Source of the DNA: Porticoccus sp041395745
GTDB taxonomy: Bacteria > Pseudomonadota > Gammaproteobacteria > Pseudomonadales > Porticoccaceae
Direction: 5' to 3'
Assembly (NCBI GenBank): GCA_041395745.1
Contig: JAWKZV010000001.1
Location: 558,001-622,000, forward strand
Length of the DNA stretch: 64,000 nucleotides
Shown here: in pieces, positions 43,850-55,100 of the stretch
How the letters are laid out: the number at the start of each line of letters is the position of its first letter
Position numbering within the stretch: the stretch's first letter is position 1
Program-made: the position numbers and the translations under genes
Notes under the pieces: model-generated
Seen by the model: the letters and a program-made list of their open reading frames with translations, nothing else
What the model was told of the DNA's origin: nothing
Database searches by the model: none

Positions 43850-44668
43850 TCAGGCCGTTTCTTTAGCCTTCTTCTTGCCGCCGGATTTCTTCTCTGTTTT
43901 TTTGTCACCACTGATCAGCTTGTGCAGCTCGACAAATTGCTGGGTCAGGGAGTGGTTGGGGGCAAAGTGAATTAGCGGTTTGCAGGCCTGGTGGGACTCG
44001 CGCATTTTCACCGATTGATTCAGGTAGACCGGCAGCACCGGATGCTGCTCATTGATCAGCTCTTCAATGATCCGGGCAGGCAGGTTGGCCCGGGGCTGGA
44101 ACTGATTGGCGATGATGCCTTCCACTTCCAGGTTGTCGTTGTGGTCATCGCGCATTTCCTGAATCACTTCGAGAATGTTGTATAGCGCGTGGCGTGAGAA
44201 GGCATCGCAATCGAAGGGAATCAATACCTTGTCCGCACAGACCAGTGCCGAGGTGGTGTAAAAATTCAGGGCCGGTGCGGTATCGATAAAGACGTGGTCG
44301 AAATCACCATCCAGCTTGTTCAGCAGATCGCGCAGCTTGTAAATCTTGTGGCGGGATTCCAGCTTCTGCTCGATGGCCTCCAGTTCCGGATCGGAGGCGA
44401 TCACCGACAGGTTTTCATAGGGGGTTGGTATAACGAACTCTGCGGGCTTTTTGGGAGACAGGTTGAAGGAGACGGTCTGGTTGAAGTAATCGGCGATGGT
44501 GAGCTGGGGTTTGTAGTCGGGACCGAGCAGATAATGGGTGGAGTTGCCTTGGGGATCGAGGTCCACCACCAGGGTTTTTTTGCCGTGACTGGCGCAGATT
44601 GCAGCCAGGTTGCAGGTGATGCTGGATTTTCCTACGCCACCTTTTTGATTGAAGACGACTCGACGCAT
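43850..44668 (-). CDS. ParA family ATPase
   Basis: 272 residues. Deviant Walker A KGGVGKSS (residues 9-16) with the signature lysine K9 and VVDLDPQGNSTHYLL, and Walker B-type FDHVFIDTAPALNF. The C-terminus is a Lys-rich tail (KKTEKKSGGKKKAKETA) that could bind DNA or membranes. Members position DNA, chromosome origins, polar proteins or other cargo. There is no parB next to it and it is not at an rRNA or gid locus, so it is not the chromosomal ParA of the parAB operon; cargo unknown. Confidence 0.85.
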   Translation of the reverse strand: MRRVVFNQKGGVGKSSITCNLAAICASHGKKTLVVDLDPQGNSTHYLLGPDYKPQLTIADYFNQTVSFNLSPKKPAEFVIPTPYENLSVIASDPELEAIEQKLESRHKIYKLRDLLNKLDGDFDHVFIDTAPALNFYTTSALVCADKVLIPFDCDAFSRHALYNILEVIQEMRDDHNDNLEVEGIIANQFQPRANLPARIIEELINEQHPVLPVYLNQSVKMRESHQACKPLIHFAPNHSLTQQFVELHKLISGDKKTEKKSGGKKKAKETA

Positions 44669-44848
44669 AGTCTGGCTCCTTGCAGGGCTGATAAGGGGTA
44701 GAGGCTGGGGATATGGGACATAAACGCGCTTTGGATGGATAAGCTGAAATTCATTCTACTGGATGCCCCCGCAGCTGGCGAGCCTTCCCTGCATTCAATG
44801 GGTAATGGTCATCGGTGCCCCTCAGGAGGAGTTGTTCTGGCACCAAAA

Positions 44849-44875
44849 GGGGGCGTTTTTACGTGAAAATGCCCC
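44849..44875 (-). terminator. Hairpin downstream of batD, terminator-like
   Basis: On the minus strand GGGGCATTTT-CACGTA-AAAACGCCCC is a 10-bp stem with one G-U-compatible step, followed by CTTTT. It lies about 30 bases after the batD stop and separates the bat operon from the ParA gene. Confidence 0.55.
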
Positions 44876-44904
44876 GTTTGTACGTGGGATTAAAAGTCGC
44901 CTCG

Positions 44905-46620
44905 TCAGTGTTTGCCCCGGTTGCCATAGAGTGGCATCAGGGAAGTGCCGTTATCCGGTTTACCGGGACGGTTTTTGCGCAGAGCCTTGACCTGCTCGAA
45001 GATGCTGTTCAGGTCAACGGCATTGGAAAGATCCGGGCTGTAGAGTGCCCGGTCCAGTGCTTCCAGCGATTCACTGAAGGCATCGGTGGCCGCGATACGG
45101 GAGACTTCGCAGAGCGTGGTCAGGGGCGTTTGCCAGAAGGCGCTGGCCCATAGCAACAGTGCCTCCCGGAAGGCGCGGGGATTGCCCTCGCCACTGCGTT
45201 TTTGCAGCACTTTGAACAGCTCGGATTCCTTGATATCCACAGAGGCTTTTGCTGTTTCCCCGGATATCTGATCGCGGCTGTTGCGCCACAACAGGAACAG
45301 CACTACCACGGCGATCAGCAAAATCAGGTTGGCGATGATCAGCACCCACACCAGCAGGCTGGCTCTGGCGGTATCCGCGGTGACAGCAGGGAAATCGGGA
45401 GTTGTTGCTTCCGCTGTGGCGGGCTCAGGCTGGGGCGTCGGTGCCGGAGTTCCCTCTGCGGCCTTGACCTGCAGGGTGTGGCCAGCCAGTTCTGTTTCCC
45501 GGACCTGCTGACTGGCGCTATCCCACCAGCGAACCCTGATCGGTGGCAGGACGATTTGGCCTCCACGGGAGGGCACGATGGCCACGGATTCCACCCGTGT
45601 GCCGATGACGCCACTGCCGTCGATATTGTTTTCCAATTGCGGTTGGTCCGGATAGACCTTGAAACCGTCGCCGGCATCCATGGCCAGAGGTGGCAGTTGA
45701 CTGTCCATCAATCCCTGGGCAGTCATGGTGATGGTCCTGGTCACCGGCTCTCCGGCTGTCAGTTGATCGAGGGGGCGGCTCCAGCGCTCGGAAAGGCTGA
45801 GGCCCCGGCCTGGCAACCAGTCACCACTGCCAAAGCTGGTCGGGCGGGGTTTGACTTCGATCCGCTGTTCCTCGGAGAGCAGGAATACCGGTTTGCCCCG
45901 CGAACCAAACAGAGAGCCGGAAAAGGGGTCGCGGCGATCGGGTATCACCGCGTTAAAGCGCACTGCGGGAACCACCAGTTCGCCGCTGGCTTCCGGGAAC
46001 AGGGCGTATTTAAGCTCCACAACCTGGTAGGCGATGCCGTTATTTCGTTTCTGGTACTGGTTTTCAGCCACTTTCACCAGTGCCGCATCCTTTACCATCA
46101 ACTCTTCGCTGCTGAGGCGCTGCAGTGGCACCGAGGTATACAGGCGCAGGGTCAGCAGCAACTGTTCCTGGACATAAACACTGCCCTTATCCACTTCGGT
46201 TTCGATGAAGACCGGCTCGCTGCCGCTGTTACTGCTGGTCTGTTGGTCCACCTGAAGGCTGATGGGGTCACTCTGCACACCCTTGAATTCCAGAGCTGGA
46301 AGCAGCACTCGGCCGGTCTTTTTCGGCAGCAGCTGCAAGGTCCACTGGGTGTAGGACTGGGAGCTGCCATTCATGATGGAAAACTGGTTTTGCCGGTGCT
46401 GGCCGACTATTTCAAAGTCCCGTTCCAGGGGGGAGAAATCAGGGTCCGAGGTAGTCTGACCGTCGTAGCGCACCTGCAATTCCAGCGTCTCGCCACGCCC
46501 CAGCTGGTTGCGGTCCACTGTGGCGGTAAGGCTGTCGGCCCAGCTCTCCATACTGAACAGCATCAGCAGGGAAACAGCCAGCCACTGATAAAAGGTTGTC
46601 CTGATACAGGCGCTAGTCAT
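44905..46620 (-). CDS. batD: BatD-like protein of the Bat (aerotolerance) operon
   Basis: 571 residues. A signal peptide (TTFYQWLAVSLLMLFSMESWADS) is followed by several beta domains beginning LTATVDRNQLGRGETLELQVRYDG. A single C-terminal membrane helix (LLVWVLIIANLILLIAVVVLFLLW) is followed by a cytoplasmic tail. The large periplasmic part and position at the end of moxR-DUF58-bat make the BatD call secure. The Bat proteins are linked to oxygen and stress tolerance and seem to form a membrane complex with a periplasmic face. Confidence 0.9.
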   Translation of the reverse strand: MTSACIRTTFYQWLAVSLLMLFSMESWADSLTATVDRNQLGRGETLELQVRYDGQTTSDPDFSPLERDFEIVGQHRQNQFSIMNGSSQSYTQWTLQLLPKKTGRVLLPALEFKGVQSDPISLQVDQQTSSNSGSEPVFIETEVDKGSVYVQEQLLLTLRLYTSVPLQRLSSEELMVKDAALVKVAENQYQKRNNGIAYQVVELKYALFPEASGELVVPAVRFNAVIPDRRDPFSGSLFGSRGKPVFLLSEEQRIEVKPRPTSFGSGDWLPGRGLSLSERWSRPLDQLTAGEPVTRTITMTAQGLMDSQLPPLAMDAGDGFKVYPDQPQLENNIDGSGVIGTRVESVAIVPSRGGQIVLPPIRVRWWDSASQQVRETELAGHTLQVKAAEGTPAPTPQPEPATAEATTPDFPAVTADTARASLLVWVLIIANLILLIAVVVLFLLWRNSRDQISGETAKASVDIKESELFKVLQKRSGEGNPRAFREALLLWASAFWQTPLTTLCEVSRIAATDAFSESLEALDRALYSPDLSNAVDLNSIFEQVKALRKNRPGKPDNGTSLMPLYGNRGKH

Positions 46621-46626
46621 TGGCGA

Positions 46627-48564
46627 TTACCATCGTTGTTCGCTGTTGCCACGGGGAAGTAGGCCGCGGCGTTGCATTTCAATGTTCTTCTGGTATTGAT
46701 CCTCGAACTTTCTGCGCAAAAGTCCGCCGGGATCGTCGGGAATCTTTCTCAGCCACTGTTCCATGGCCTGTTTTTCCTCATCGCTCATGGTCTCTTCAGA
46801 CATCGCCTGCGGTTGACCGCCAGTCTCCGGGGACTTGTTGGGCTCGCCGTCATTCCGGGGTGTTTGCGTCGTTTCCCGGGGCTGTTTGTCCTGCTCATCC
46901 CGATCTTGTGCCGGATTTTGCCGGTCGTCTTTTTCCTGCTCCTGCTCCTGCTCCTCCTGGGAAGATGGTTGCCTCTCTGATTGAGCATGGTCCGGGGATT
47001 GCTGGTTGTCATCCTGCTGCTGGTCAGACTGTGACGAATTTTGAGAGTTTTGTTGCTGGTCCCCGGCACTCTGTTGGGACTGCTGATCCTGGGATGAACT
47101 CTGTTGCTGGTTCTGCTGGTTCTGCTGGTTCTGCTGGTTCTGCTGGTTCTGCTGGTTCTGCTGGTTCTGCTGGTTCTGCTGGTTCTGGAGCAATTTCTCC
47201 ACCAGATCGCGATTGAACTGGGCATCCTCCATTTGCGGTTCCATTTCCAGGGCCTGTTGATAGCTTTTCAGGGCTTCATCCAGCTTGCCGGCTTTGGCCA
47301 GTGCATTGCCGCGGTTGTAATGGGCCTGGGGAGAATTTTCTTCATAGAGTTCAGCCGCCGCATCGTAGTCGCCATCGCGATAGGTCGCTGCCGCTTTCCA
47401 CTGCGGGTCGTCGAAGGTTTCCCGGGCACTTTCCAGATCGCCTTTTTCCAGGGCGCGAGCTCCCTGTTGGTCGGGGGTCAGCCACAGATCTTGCCAGCCA
47501 AAGGCGTGTGCCGATTCCGGGCTGGCCAGCAACATCGGCAGCAACAACAGCGAGGCCAGTGCACCGCGGCGGAATGCCAGCAGCAGGATGGGAAGAAGAG
47601 GTAGTGCCAGCCAGTAGCCGAAGTCGTGCCAGCTGTCGAAGGTGCGATCCAGCTGCTTGTCTGGTGCCCCGTGACGGATGCTGAAGCCGTCCGACAGGTA
47701 CTTGATGTCACTGTCATCGGCGGTGAGGGAGGTGTAGCGACCGCCAAAGCGATCGGCCAGACCACTCAACTCGGACTGGTCCAGTCCGGGAACGACAATG
47801 GCGCCGCGGTTATCCTTGGCAAAGCCGCCATTGGGGAGAGGAATCGGAGCACCCTCAGCCGTGCCAATTCCCATCACGGACAAACGAAAATCGCCGTGTT
47901 CCCTCAGCAGGGATGACAGTTTGTCTTCGGCCTCCGGGGCGACGCCGTCGCTGATCAGCAGGACATCAGCCTGGTTCACTCCGGCATTCAGCGCCAGCTC
48001 GACGGCCTTCTCGGCAGCGGCTTCTATGTTGCTGCCGGGGCTGGGCATGATATTGGGGTCCAGGGCCGGCGCCAGCGCGGCGACGGTGGCGGCGTCATCA
48101 GTTAACGGGCTGACCACAAATGCCTCTCCGGCGTAGGCGACCAGTGCCGTCGTACCTTCCTTGCGTTGTTGCAGCAGATCGATCAATTTCAGGCGAGCAC
48201 GGGTCAGGCGATTTGGCTTCATGTCCTGGGCCAGCATCGACGGGGAAAGGTCGAACAGCACCACCAGCGCACTTTCCTGTTTGTGTACTGGCACGGGCAT
48301 GCGCTGCCAGGTGGGACCGCTCATGGCCAGAGTTGCCAGTACCCAGCCGATCAGCCCGAGCAGCACTACTGAGCGATGACGCTTGACGCTACTGCCATCC
48401 ACCAGAAACGGCAATAATTCCGGGGCGATGACCTGTTGCCAGCTACCGCTTTGGCGCTGCTGTCGCGTCAGCAACCAGGCCACCAGCAGGACGGGTAGCA
48501 GGGCCAGCAACCACCAGGGGCGCAACAGGTGGAAATCCATCAGCGCGGGCGCAAACGTTTCCAT
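46627..48564 (-). CDS. batB: Fused BatB/BatC: VWA domain plus TPR and acidic/Gln-rich tail
   Basis: 645 residues from the ATG at 48564, whose A is the last base of the batA stop (TGATG). Membrane helices near the N-terminus (LLRPWWLLALLPVLLVAWLL) precede a von Willebrand A domain with the MIDAS-like DLSPSM (LVVLFDLSPSMLAQD) and a C-terminal helix (LALPLLPILLLAFRRGALASLLLLPMLLASPESA). Then come TPR repeats (RGNALAKAGKLDEALKSYQQALEMEP), an NQQ repeat (47104-47184), a long Gln/Asp/Ser-rich low-complexity stretch and an ordered end with RKIPDDPGGLLRRKFEDQY. In many species batB and batC are separate genes; here they are one. Low complexity probably makes the tail flexible in the periplasm. Confidence 0.9.
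   Translation of the reverse strand: METFAPALMDFHLLRPWWLLALLPVLLVAWLLTRQQRQSGSWQQVIAPELLPFLVDGSSVKRHRSVVLLGLIGWVLATLAMSGPTWQRMPVPVHKQESALVVLFDLSPSMLAQDMKPNRLTRARLKLIDLLQQRKEGTTALVAYAGEAFVVSPLTDDAATVAALAPALDPNIMPSPGSNIEAAAEKAVELALNAGVNQADVLLISDGVAPEAEDKLSSLLREHGDFRLSVMGIGTAEGAPIPLPNGGFAKDNRGAIVVPGLDQSELSGLADRFGGRYTSLTADDSDIKYLSDGFSIRHGAPDKQLDRTFDSWHDFGYWLALPLLPILLLAFRRGALASLLLLPMLLASPESAHAFGWQDLWLTPDQQGARALEKGDLESARETFDDPQWKAAATYRDGDYDAAAELYEENSPQAHYNRGNALAKAGKLDEALKSYQQALEMEPQMEDAQFNRDLVEKLLQNQQNQQNQQNQQNQQNQQNQQNQQNQQQSSSQDQQSQQSAGDQQQNSQNSSQSDQQQDDNQQSPDHAQSERQPSSQEEQEQEQEKDDRQNPAQDRDEQDKQPRETTQTPRNDGEPNKSPETGGQPQAMSEETMSDEEKQAMEQWLRKIPDDPGGLLRRKFEDQYQKNIEMQRRGLLPRGNSEQRW
47104..47184 (-). 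repeat. 9-bp tandem repeat encoding (NQQ)n in batB/C
   Basis: Eight perfect copies of CTGCTGGTT (plus strand) from 47113 to 47184, preceded by one copy with a synonymous change. Copy-number changes alter the length of the Gln/Asn run by three residues and leave the frame intact. Confidence 0.9.
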
Positions 48565-49547
48565 CAGCCGTTCTCCCGTCGGGTCAGAGGTGCCAACAGG
48601 CTGCACAGCAGCGCCACCGCCAGCGGCCAGTAGAACAGCGCTTTGGTGGGCCGCAGAGTTTCCGCCTCCTGTTCAACCGGTTCCAGTTGATCCAGTTGCT
48701 GGTAGATCTGTTGCAGCTCCTCCGGGTTGCGGGCGCGGAAATAGCGACCGCCGGTTTTGTCGGCAATGGCCGTGAGGGTGTTTTCGTCCAGATCCTGGGA
48801 GGGATTGATGCGGCGGGTGCCGAAGAAGCTACGCTCCAGCATCACCTCGGCTCCGATGCCGATGGTGTAAATGGTGACCCCCTCGTGGGCGGCGATGTCG
48901 GCGGCTTCGAGCGGTTGCACTTCGCCGGCGGAATTGGCGCCATCGGTGAGCAGGATCAGCACCCGGTGGTCCGCCGGACGGGACGGCAGCCGTTTCACCG
49001 CCAGCCCGATGGCGTCGCCAATGGCGGTGCGGTCACCGGCAAAACCGATCTGTGCTTCGCCCAGCAAGGTATCCATGGTTTGCCGGTCGAAGGTTAGCGG
49101 TGTCTGCAGATAGGGGCGGGTGCCGAACAGGATCAGGCCGAGGCGATCCCCCTTGCGCCGTTCGACGAATTCGCCAACAACCTGTTTGACTGCGCTGAGG
49201 CGGTCCACGGTTTCCCCGTCGAGGACCATGTCGGTTTGCTGCATGCTGCCGGAAATATCGACGGCGATCAGCAGGTCGCGCCCACTGCTCGGTAGTGTCA
49301 CCGGATCGCCGATCCAGGTCGGTCGGGCCGCTGCCAGCAGGGTCCCGATCCAGGCTATGGTCAGCAGTCCCAGGGTCAGCCACTGCCAGAAACCGTTTTC
49401 CCGGCGGCTGCTGGAGGTTGCCGCAAGGGTGCAGTAGACCGGGGCTTTGAGCGCCGGAGTCAGGGTTTCCACGCGGCGGCGCCAGAATCTGTAGAGCAGT
49501 GGTAACGGCAGCAGTGCCAGCAGCCAGGGCCATTCAAAGGTCAGCAT
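48564..49547 (-). CDS. batA: BatA-like von Willebrand A domain membrane protein
   Basis: 327 residues from the ATG at 49547 (MLTFEWPWLLALLPLPLLYRFW), overlapping the end of the DUF4381 gene; a longer frame enters that gene. Two membrane helices at the N-terminus are followed by a VWA domain with MIDAS DISGSMQQTD. A C-terminal helix (ALFYWPLAVALLCSLLAPLT) completes it. VWA domains bind divalent metal and partner proteins. It couples to batB/C through a TGATG overlap. Confidence 0.92.
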   Translation of the reverse strand: MLTFEWPWLLALLPLPLLYRFWRRRVETLTPALKAPVYCTLAATSSSRRENGFWQWLTLGLLTIAWIGTLLAAARPTWIGDPVTLPSSGRDLLIAVDISGSMQQTDMVLDGETVDRLSAVKQVVGEFVERRKGDRLGLILFGTRPYLQTPLTFDRQTMDTLLGEAQIGFAGDRTAIGDAIGLAVKRLPSRPADHRVLILLTDGANSAGEVQPLEAADIAAHEGVTIYTIGIGAEVMLERSFFGTRRINPSQDLDENTLTAIADKTGGRYFRARNPEELQQIYQQLDQLEPVEQEAETLRPTKALFYWPLAVALLCSLLAPLTRRENG

Positions 49548-50032
49548 GGCATACCCCGGCGATGGCGTTTGATCCAGTACTGTGCCCCGGACTGTAACTC
49601 GTGGAGTAGCTGTTCCGGAATATCGGGGGTTGCCTGGTAGGGAATGTCCCGCAGTTGTTCCTGTAATGTCTGTCCGAATGGCGGTTTGCGGCAACCCTGG
49701 TTCAGGCGCTGCAATAACCGGGGAATGAGTTCAGCCTCAATGCCGGCGCCGGGGTAGGCCGTGCGGGCGGTGCGGCGGAGCAGGGCCAGGATCTCCTGGC
49801 AAAGTGCCAGCGACTGTCCTGACAGGGCGCTCCCCAGTGAGGACAGGGCAGACAAAGCCTCCCGGCGATAGCGGTTGTGGCGATGGCGTTTCAGCAGCCA
49901 CCATACCAACAGTGACAGGCTGCCTAACAGCAGCAGAGCCAGCAGCCACCATCCCGGCGCTGGCGGCCACCAGCCGATGGGTGGCGGCAGGTGAATGTCA
50001 CGCAGTTGTGCCAGCGGGTCCTGTGGGTTCAA
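49541..50032 (-). CDS. DUF4381 membrane protein of the moxR/bat cluster
   Basis: 163 residues. The start is TTG at 50032, overlapping the DUF58 stop as TTGA, so translation is coupled. MNPQDPLAQLRDIHLPPPIGWWPPAPGWWLLALLLLGSL is the typical DUF4381 opening, followed by one membrane helix and a soluble tail with CQEILALLRRTARTAYPG. Function unknown, but it is always found in this cluster. Confidence 0.9.
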   Translation of the reverse strand: MNPQDPLAQLRDIHLPPPIGWWPPAPGWWLLALLLLGSLSLLVWWLLKRHRHNRYRREALSALSSLGSALSGQSLALCQEILALLRRTARTAYPGAGIEAELIPRLLQRLNQGCRKPPFGQTLQEQLRDIPYQATPDIPEQLLHELQSGAQYWIKRHRRGMPC

Positions 50033-50964
50033 CGTCGGCGTCCCCGGGCTTTGCGACTGTAGGCCTGTAGCAACACCGGGAGAATCTCTTCGCCTGTGTC
50101 AAACGTCAGCAGCCCCATCCGCAGCTGGTTGGCCAGTTGCCGCAGCTTGAGTTGACGATCCCTGAACTGTTGTTCGAACTGGCGTCGCAGGTTGCCGTCG
50201 CGACTGTTGAGAACAAAGCGCTGTTCGCCGTTGCTGACCTGGTAGAGGGCCGGTGGTGGCAGGGCTTTTTCCAGCGGGTCACAGACCTGGCAGAGCGTGA
50301 TATCGCAGTGGCGGGCCAGCTCGAACAGATGTTGTTCGCAGTCCCTATCCATATCGTGGAAGTCGCTCACCAGGAACAGGGTGGAGCCGGGCAGTGCCAC
50401 CCGGCGGGCATCCCGCAGGATGTCGGCCATGTGGTATTGACTGGCCGCGGGGGTCAGCAGCAGTTCGCTGAAATCCCGCAGCTTGTGAATAAATTGCAAC
50501 ACCGCATGGTGATTGCGGCGGGGACGGATTTCCGCGTGGCTGCTGGCGCCGATAATCAGGCCGCCGACCCGGTCGTTGGCGTTGAGGCCCGCCCAACCTA
50601 GCGCGGCGGACAACTGGCAGGCCACCACCGATTTGAGGGCCTTGGAGCCGAAAAACATCGACGGTCGCAGGTCGCTGACAATCAGCACCGGGCGTTCCCG
50701 CTCCTCCCGGAACAGTTTGGTATGGGGCGTGTTGGTGCGGGCTGTCACCCGCCAGTCGATGGTGCGGATGTCGTCACCCGGCTGGTATTGGCGAACTTCT
50801 TCGAAGTCCATGCCGCGGCCCCGGCTGCGGGACTGGTGGCTGCCCATCAGTGCCGTGCGCGCCATCAGGCGCGGGAAGAAATTCAGCTCCCGGGTGCCAA
50901 AGCGCATGCCCACCAGCGTGGCGACATCGGCGATGGCCGGATTGTGGAGATCGGCGTCACTCAT
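50029..50964 (-). CDS. DUF58 protein (VWA-like) of the moxR/bat cluster
   Basis: 311 residues, soluble. It carries the DUF58 hallmark SRGRGMDFEEVRQYQPGDDIRTIDWRVTARTN and the degenerate VWA-like strand RPVLIVSDLRPSMFFGS. Such proteins pair with MoxR ATPases and are thought to act as substrate adaptors. It starts three bases after the moxR stop. Confidence 0.93.
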   Translation of the reverse strand: MSDADLHNPAIADVATLVGMRFGTRELNFFPRLMARTALMGSHQSRSRGRGMDFEEVRQYQPGDDIRTIDWRVTARTNTPHTKLFREERERPVLIVSDLRPSMFFGSKALKSVVACQLSAALGWAGLNANDRVGGLIIGASSHAEIRPRRNHHAVLQFIHKLRDFSELLLTPAASQYHMADILRDARRVALPGSTLFLVSDFHDMDRDCEQHLFELARHCDITLCQVCDPLEKALPPPALYQVSNGEQRFVLNSRDGNLRRQFEQQFRDRQLKLRQLANQLRMGLLTFDTGEEILPVLLQAYSRKARGRRR

Positions 50965-50967
50965 TGA

Positions 50968-51927
<960 letters not shown>

Positions 51928-52018
51928 GGTCTTGGCTGAAGGCTCTTGGTATATGGCTAAAGGCAGTTGTTTTTTTATTTCTCGATGATATGAGGCAAGG
52001 GATTGTAATGCCTGTTGC

Positions 52019-52057
52019 GGGTTAACCCAAACCGGGGCATTCCTCCGAGGTTAACCT
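52019..52057. promoter_or_regulatory. Paired GGTTAACC palindromes upstream of the glutamate dehydrogenase gene
   Basis: GGGTTAACCC (52019-52028) and AGGTTAACCT (52048-52057) are two 10-bp perfect palindromes with the same core, 29 bases centre to centre. They lie about 100-140 bases before the gdh start and in the divergent promoter region with moxR, a likely regulator site for one or both. Confidence 0.45.
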
Positions 52058-52160
52058 AGACTGTAGGGAGTAAATGAAGTTCAGTTGTCACCGTCGCCGG
52101 AGCATAATGCAGCGCAAACGGCAGAGACCAAAGAGAACAATCAGAAAGGACGGGGGTGTG

Positions 52161-55100
52161 ATGCAGGTGATATCCAGGGAAGAATTCTTCGCCCGGCTCG
52201 AGGAACAATTCCAGCGTCAGTATCCGGCAGCGCTGGTCGAAAAATTGCTGCCGTTTTCCCACCGACTGTTTGATCTGTTTCCCCTGGAAGAGCTGGCGGA
52301 AGAGCGCATTGAGGATATCCAGGGCTTCGTCCACAGCCTGTACATGTTCACCGGCAAGGTGGATCCGCTGCGCCCAAAGGTAAGGGTATTCAACCCCAGG
52401 CTGGAAGACGACGGCTGGGTCAGTGATACCACGGCAATCTTCATCATACAGCGGGATATGCCTTTTCTGGTGGATTCCGTACGGATACTTCTGAATCGCA
52501 ATGGCCTGGACGTGAGGATCAGCAAGAGCACTCTGTTCAATGTGGTGCGGGACGAAGAGGGCAATCTGGTCGATTTTCACGATCCCACCGGTTACCAGCA
52601 CAGTCGCGCCGAAGCGCTGATTTTTATCGAGGTGGACCTGCACACCTCCGGTGACGCGCTGGAGAACCTGGAGCACGATATCTACGATGTGCTGCAGGAT
52701 GTGGAGGTGGTCACAGACGACTTCCAGGCCATGAACCAGCGTCTCGACAAAGTGATCGGGGAGGTGCGGGAAAATTATGGTCGTCTCGCCGAGGAGGATG
52801 CGCAGGAACTGGCGGCCTTCCTACAGTGGCTGCGGGACGGCGCCTTCATCTTTCAGGGGGTGGCGGAGTTCCGGCTCCTGAAAGGTCGGCATACCCCGGC
52901 GCTGAAGGCCCAGCAGGATCGCCAGCTGGGTATCTTCCGGCGCCACCGGCTGGTGGACGACAAGATTCCCCTGTCGGACCTCAGTCCCGGGATTCAGGCG
53001 TTCTACCGGGACGCGGCGCCGATGGCCTTTACCAAATCCTCTTGCCGCTCCAGGGTCCACCGCCAGGCCTATGCAGACTTTATCGTCCTCAAGCACTACG
53101 ACAAGCAGGGAGAGGTGGTGGGCGAGTACCTGTTCATGGGCTTGTACACCTCGGCGGTGTACCGGATCAGTCCCTTCCAGATTCCACTGATCCGGCAGCG
53201 GGTGCAGCAGGTACTGGATCGCACCGGTTTCCAGCCCGGCAGCCACGATTACAAGGCGATGTTGCAACTGGTGGAAGTGCACCCACGCGATGAGTTGTTC
53301 CATTCCTCGGTCGATGAACTCTTTGATACGTTGGTGGGTATCTGGCAGATTTCCGAGCGCCGTCTGGTGCGCCTCTTTGTCCGGGTTGACCCGTTCGAGA
53401 AGTTCATCAACTGCCTGGTCTATATGCCCCGGGATATCTACCGGACATCCATTCGCACTCACATTGAGGAAGTGCTGAAAGCGGAGTTTGATGCCACCGA
53501 GTGTGAATTCAACACCAGTTTTTCCGAATCCGTGCTTGCCCGCACCCAGTTCGTGTTGAAGATCGAGTCCGATCGTTACAGGGAAGTGGACCGCCACGTG
53601 CTGGTTGGGCGTATTCAGTCCATCACCCAGGATTGGGGAGATGAGCTTGAGCAGGCGGCAGTGGAGCAGTGGGGTGAGGAACAGGGCCGCAGTATGGCCC
53701 GCAACTACCGGGACGCGTTTCCCGCCAGTTATCGAGACCACTTCGATCATCGCTCCGCCATCCACGACATAGAGCTGTTTCACGATCTGGATGAGCCCGG
53801 CGAAATCGCCACCAGTTTCTACCAGCCGGTCGGCGCGGAGCACAACATCATGCGTTTCAAGCTGTTCCATCGCGAGGAACAGCTGGAACTGTCGGAGCTG
53901 GTGCCGATGCTGGAAAACCTCGGCTTCCGGGTGCTCGGGGAGCATCCCTACCAGATATCCCCGCTGCAGGGGGAGGACGTGTGGATGCACGATTTCACCC
54001 TGCGCTTTGCCCTGGATGTGGATGTGGATGTGTCGCTGGTGCGCAACGCTTTCCAGGAAGCATTCACCGCTGTCTGGGCACAGCAGACGGAAAACGACCG
54101 CTTCAACCACCTGGTGGTGGGAGCGCGGCTGGACTGGCGCACGGTGGCTTTGTTGCGGCTCTATGCCCGCTATATGAAACAGCTGGGCAGCAGTTTCAGT
54201 CAGGATTTTATCGCCGATACCCTAGCGGCGAACCTGGAGGTCACCCGCAACCTGGTGGCGCTGTTCCGCTACCTGTTCGATCCCAAATTGCTGGAGACCC
54301 ACGGGGAGGAATCCAGTCGGGCGGAACGGCTCAACGAGAAAATCCTCGAGCTGATCGATCAAATCAGCAACCTCAACACCGACCGGGTACTGCGCAGTTA
54401 CCTGCAACTGATTAACGCCACCAAGCGCACCAACTTCTTCCAGCTGGATGCCGACGGCGAGATGAAGCCCTACATCTCGGTCAAACTGGCGCCGCGGGAA
54501 CTCAGCGATGCGCCGGAGCCTCGCCCTCTGTTCGAAATCTTTGTCTACTCACCGCGTATGGAAGGAGTTCACCTGCGGGCCGGCAAAGTAGCCAGGGGTG
54601 GACTGCGCTGGTCCGACCGGCTGGAGGACTACCGCACCGAGATTCTTGGCCTGGTGAAGGCCCAGCAGGTCAAAAACGCGGTGATTGTGCCCACCGGTGC
54701 CAAGGGCGGCTTTGTGGCCAAGCAGGTACCGCGCAACGCCAGCCGCGAAGAATTGCTGCTGGAGGGCATTGCCTGTTACCGGATGTTCATCTGCGGCCTG
54801 CTGGATATCACCGACAATATCGTCGCCGGGAAGGTGGTGCCTCCACAGTCAGTAGTGCGGCGGGACTATGACGACCCCTACCTAGTGGTGGCGGCAGACA
54901 AAGGGACAGCCACATTTTCCGACTACGCCAACGAGATTTCCCTGGCCTACGGTCACTGGTTGGGAGACGCCTTTGCCTCAGGTGGCTCCTACGGCTATGA
55001 CCACAAAAAAATGGGCATTACCGCCCGCGGCGCCTGGGTATCGGTGGAGCGACATTTCCGGGAGTTGGGCCTGAACACCCAGGCGGAGGACTTTACCGTG

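Noticed and set aside
45202..46662. Plus-strand frame of 486 residues opposite batD
   Set aside because: Antisense shadow of a recognised gene; Gln/His-rich without motifs.
52821..54110. Minus-strand frame of 429 residues inside the glutamate dehydrogenase gene
   Set aside because: It is antisense to a highly conserved gene, has His/Gln-rich shadow composition, and has no family motifs or ribosome site.
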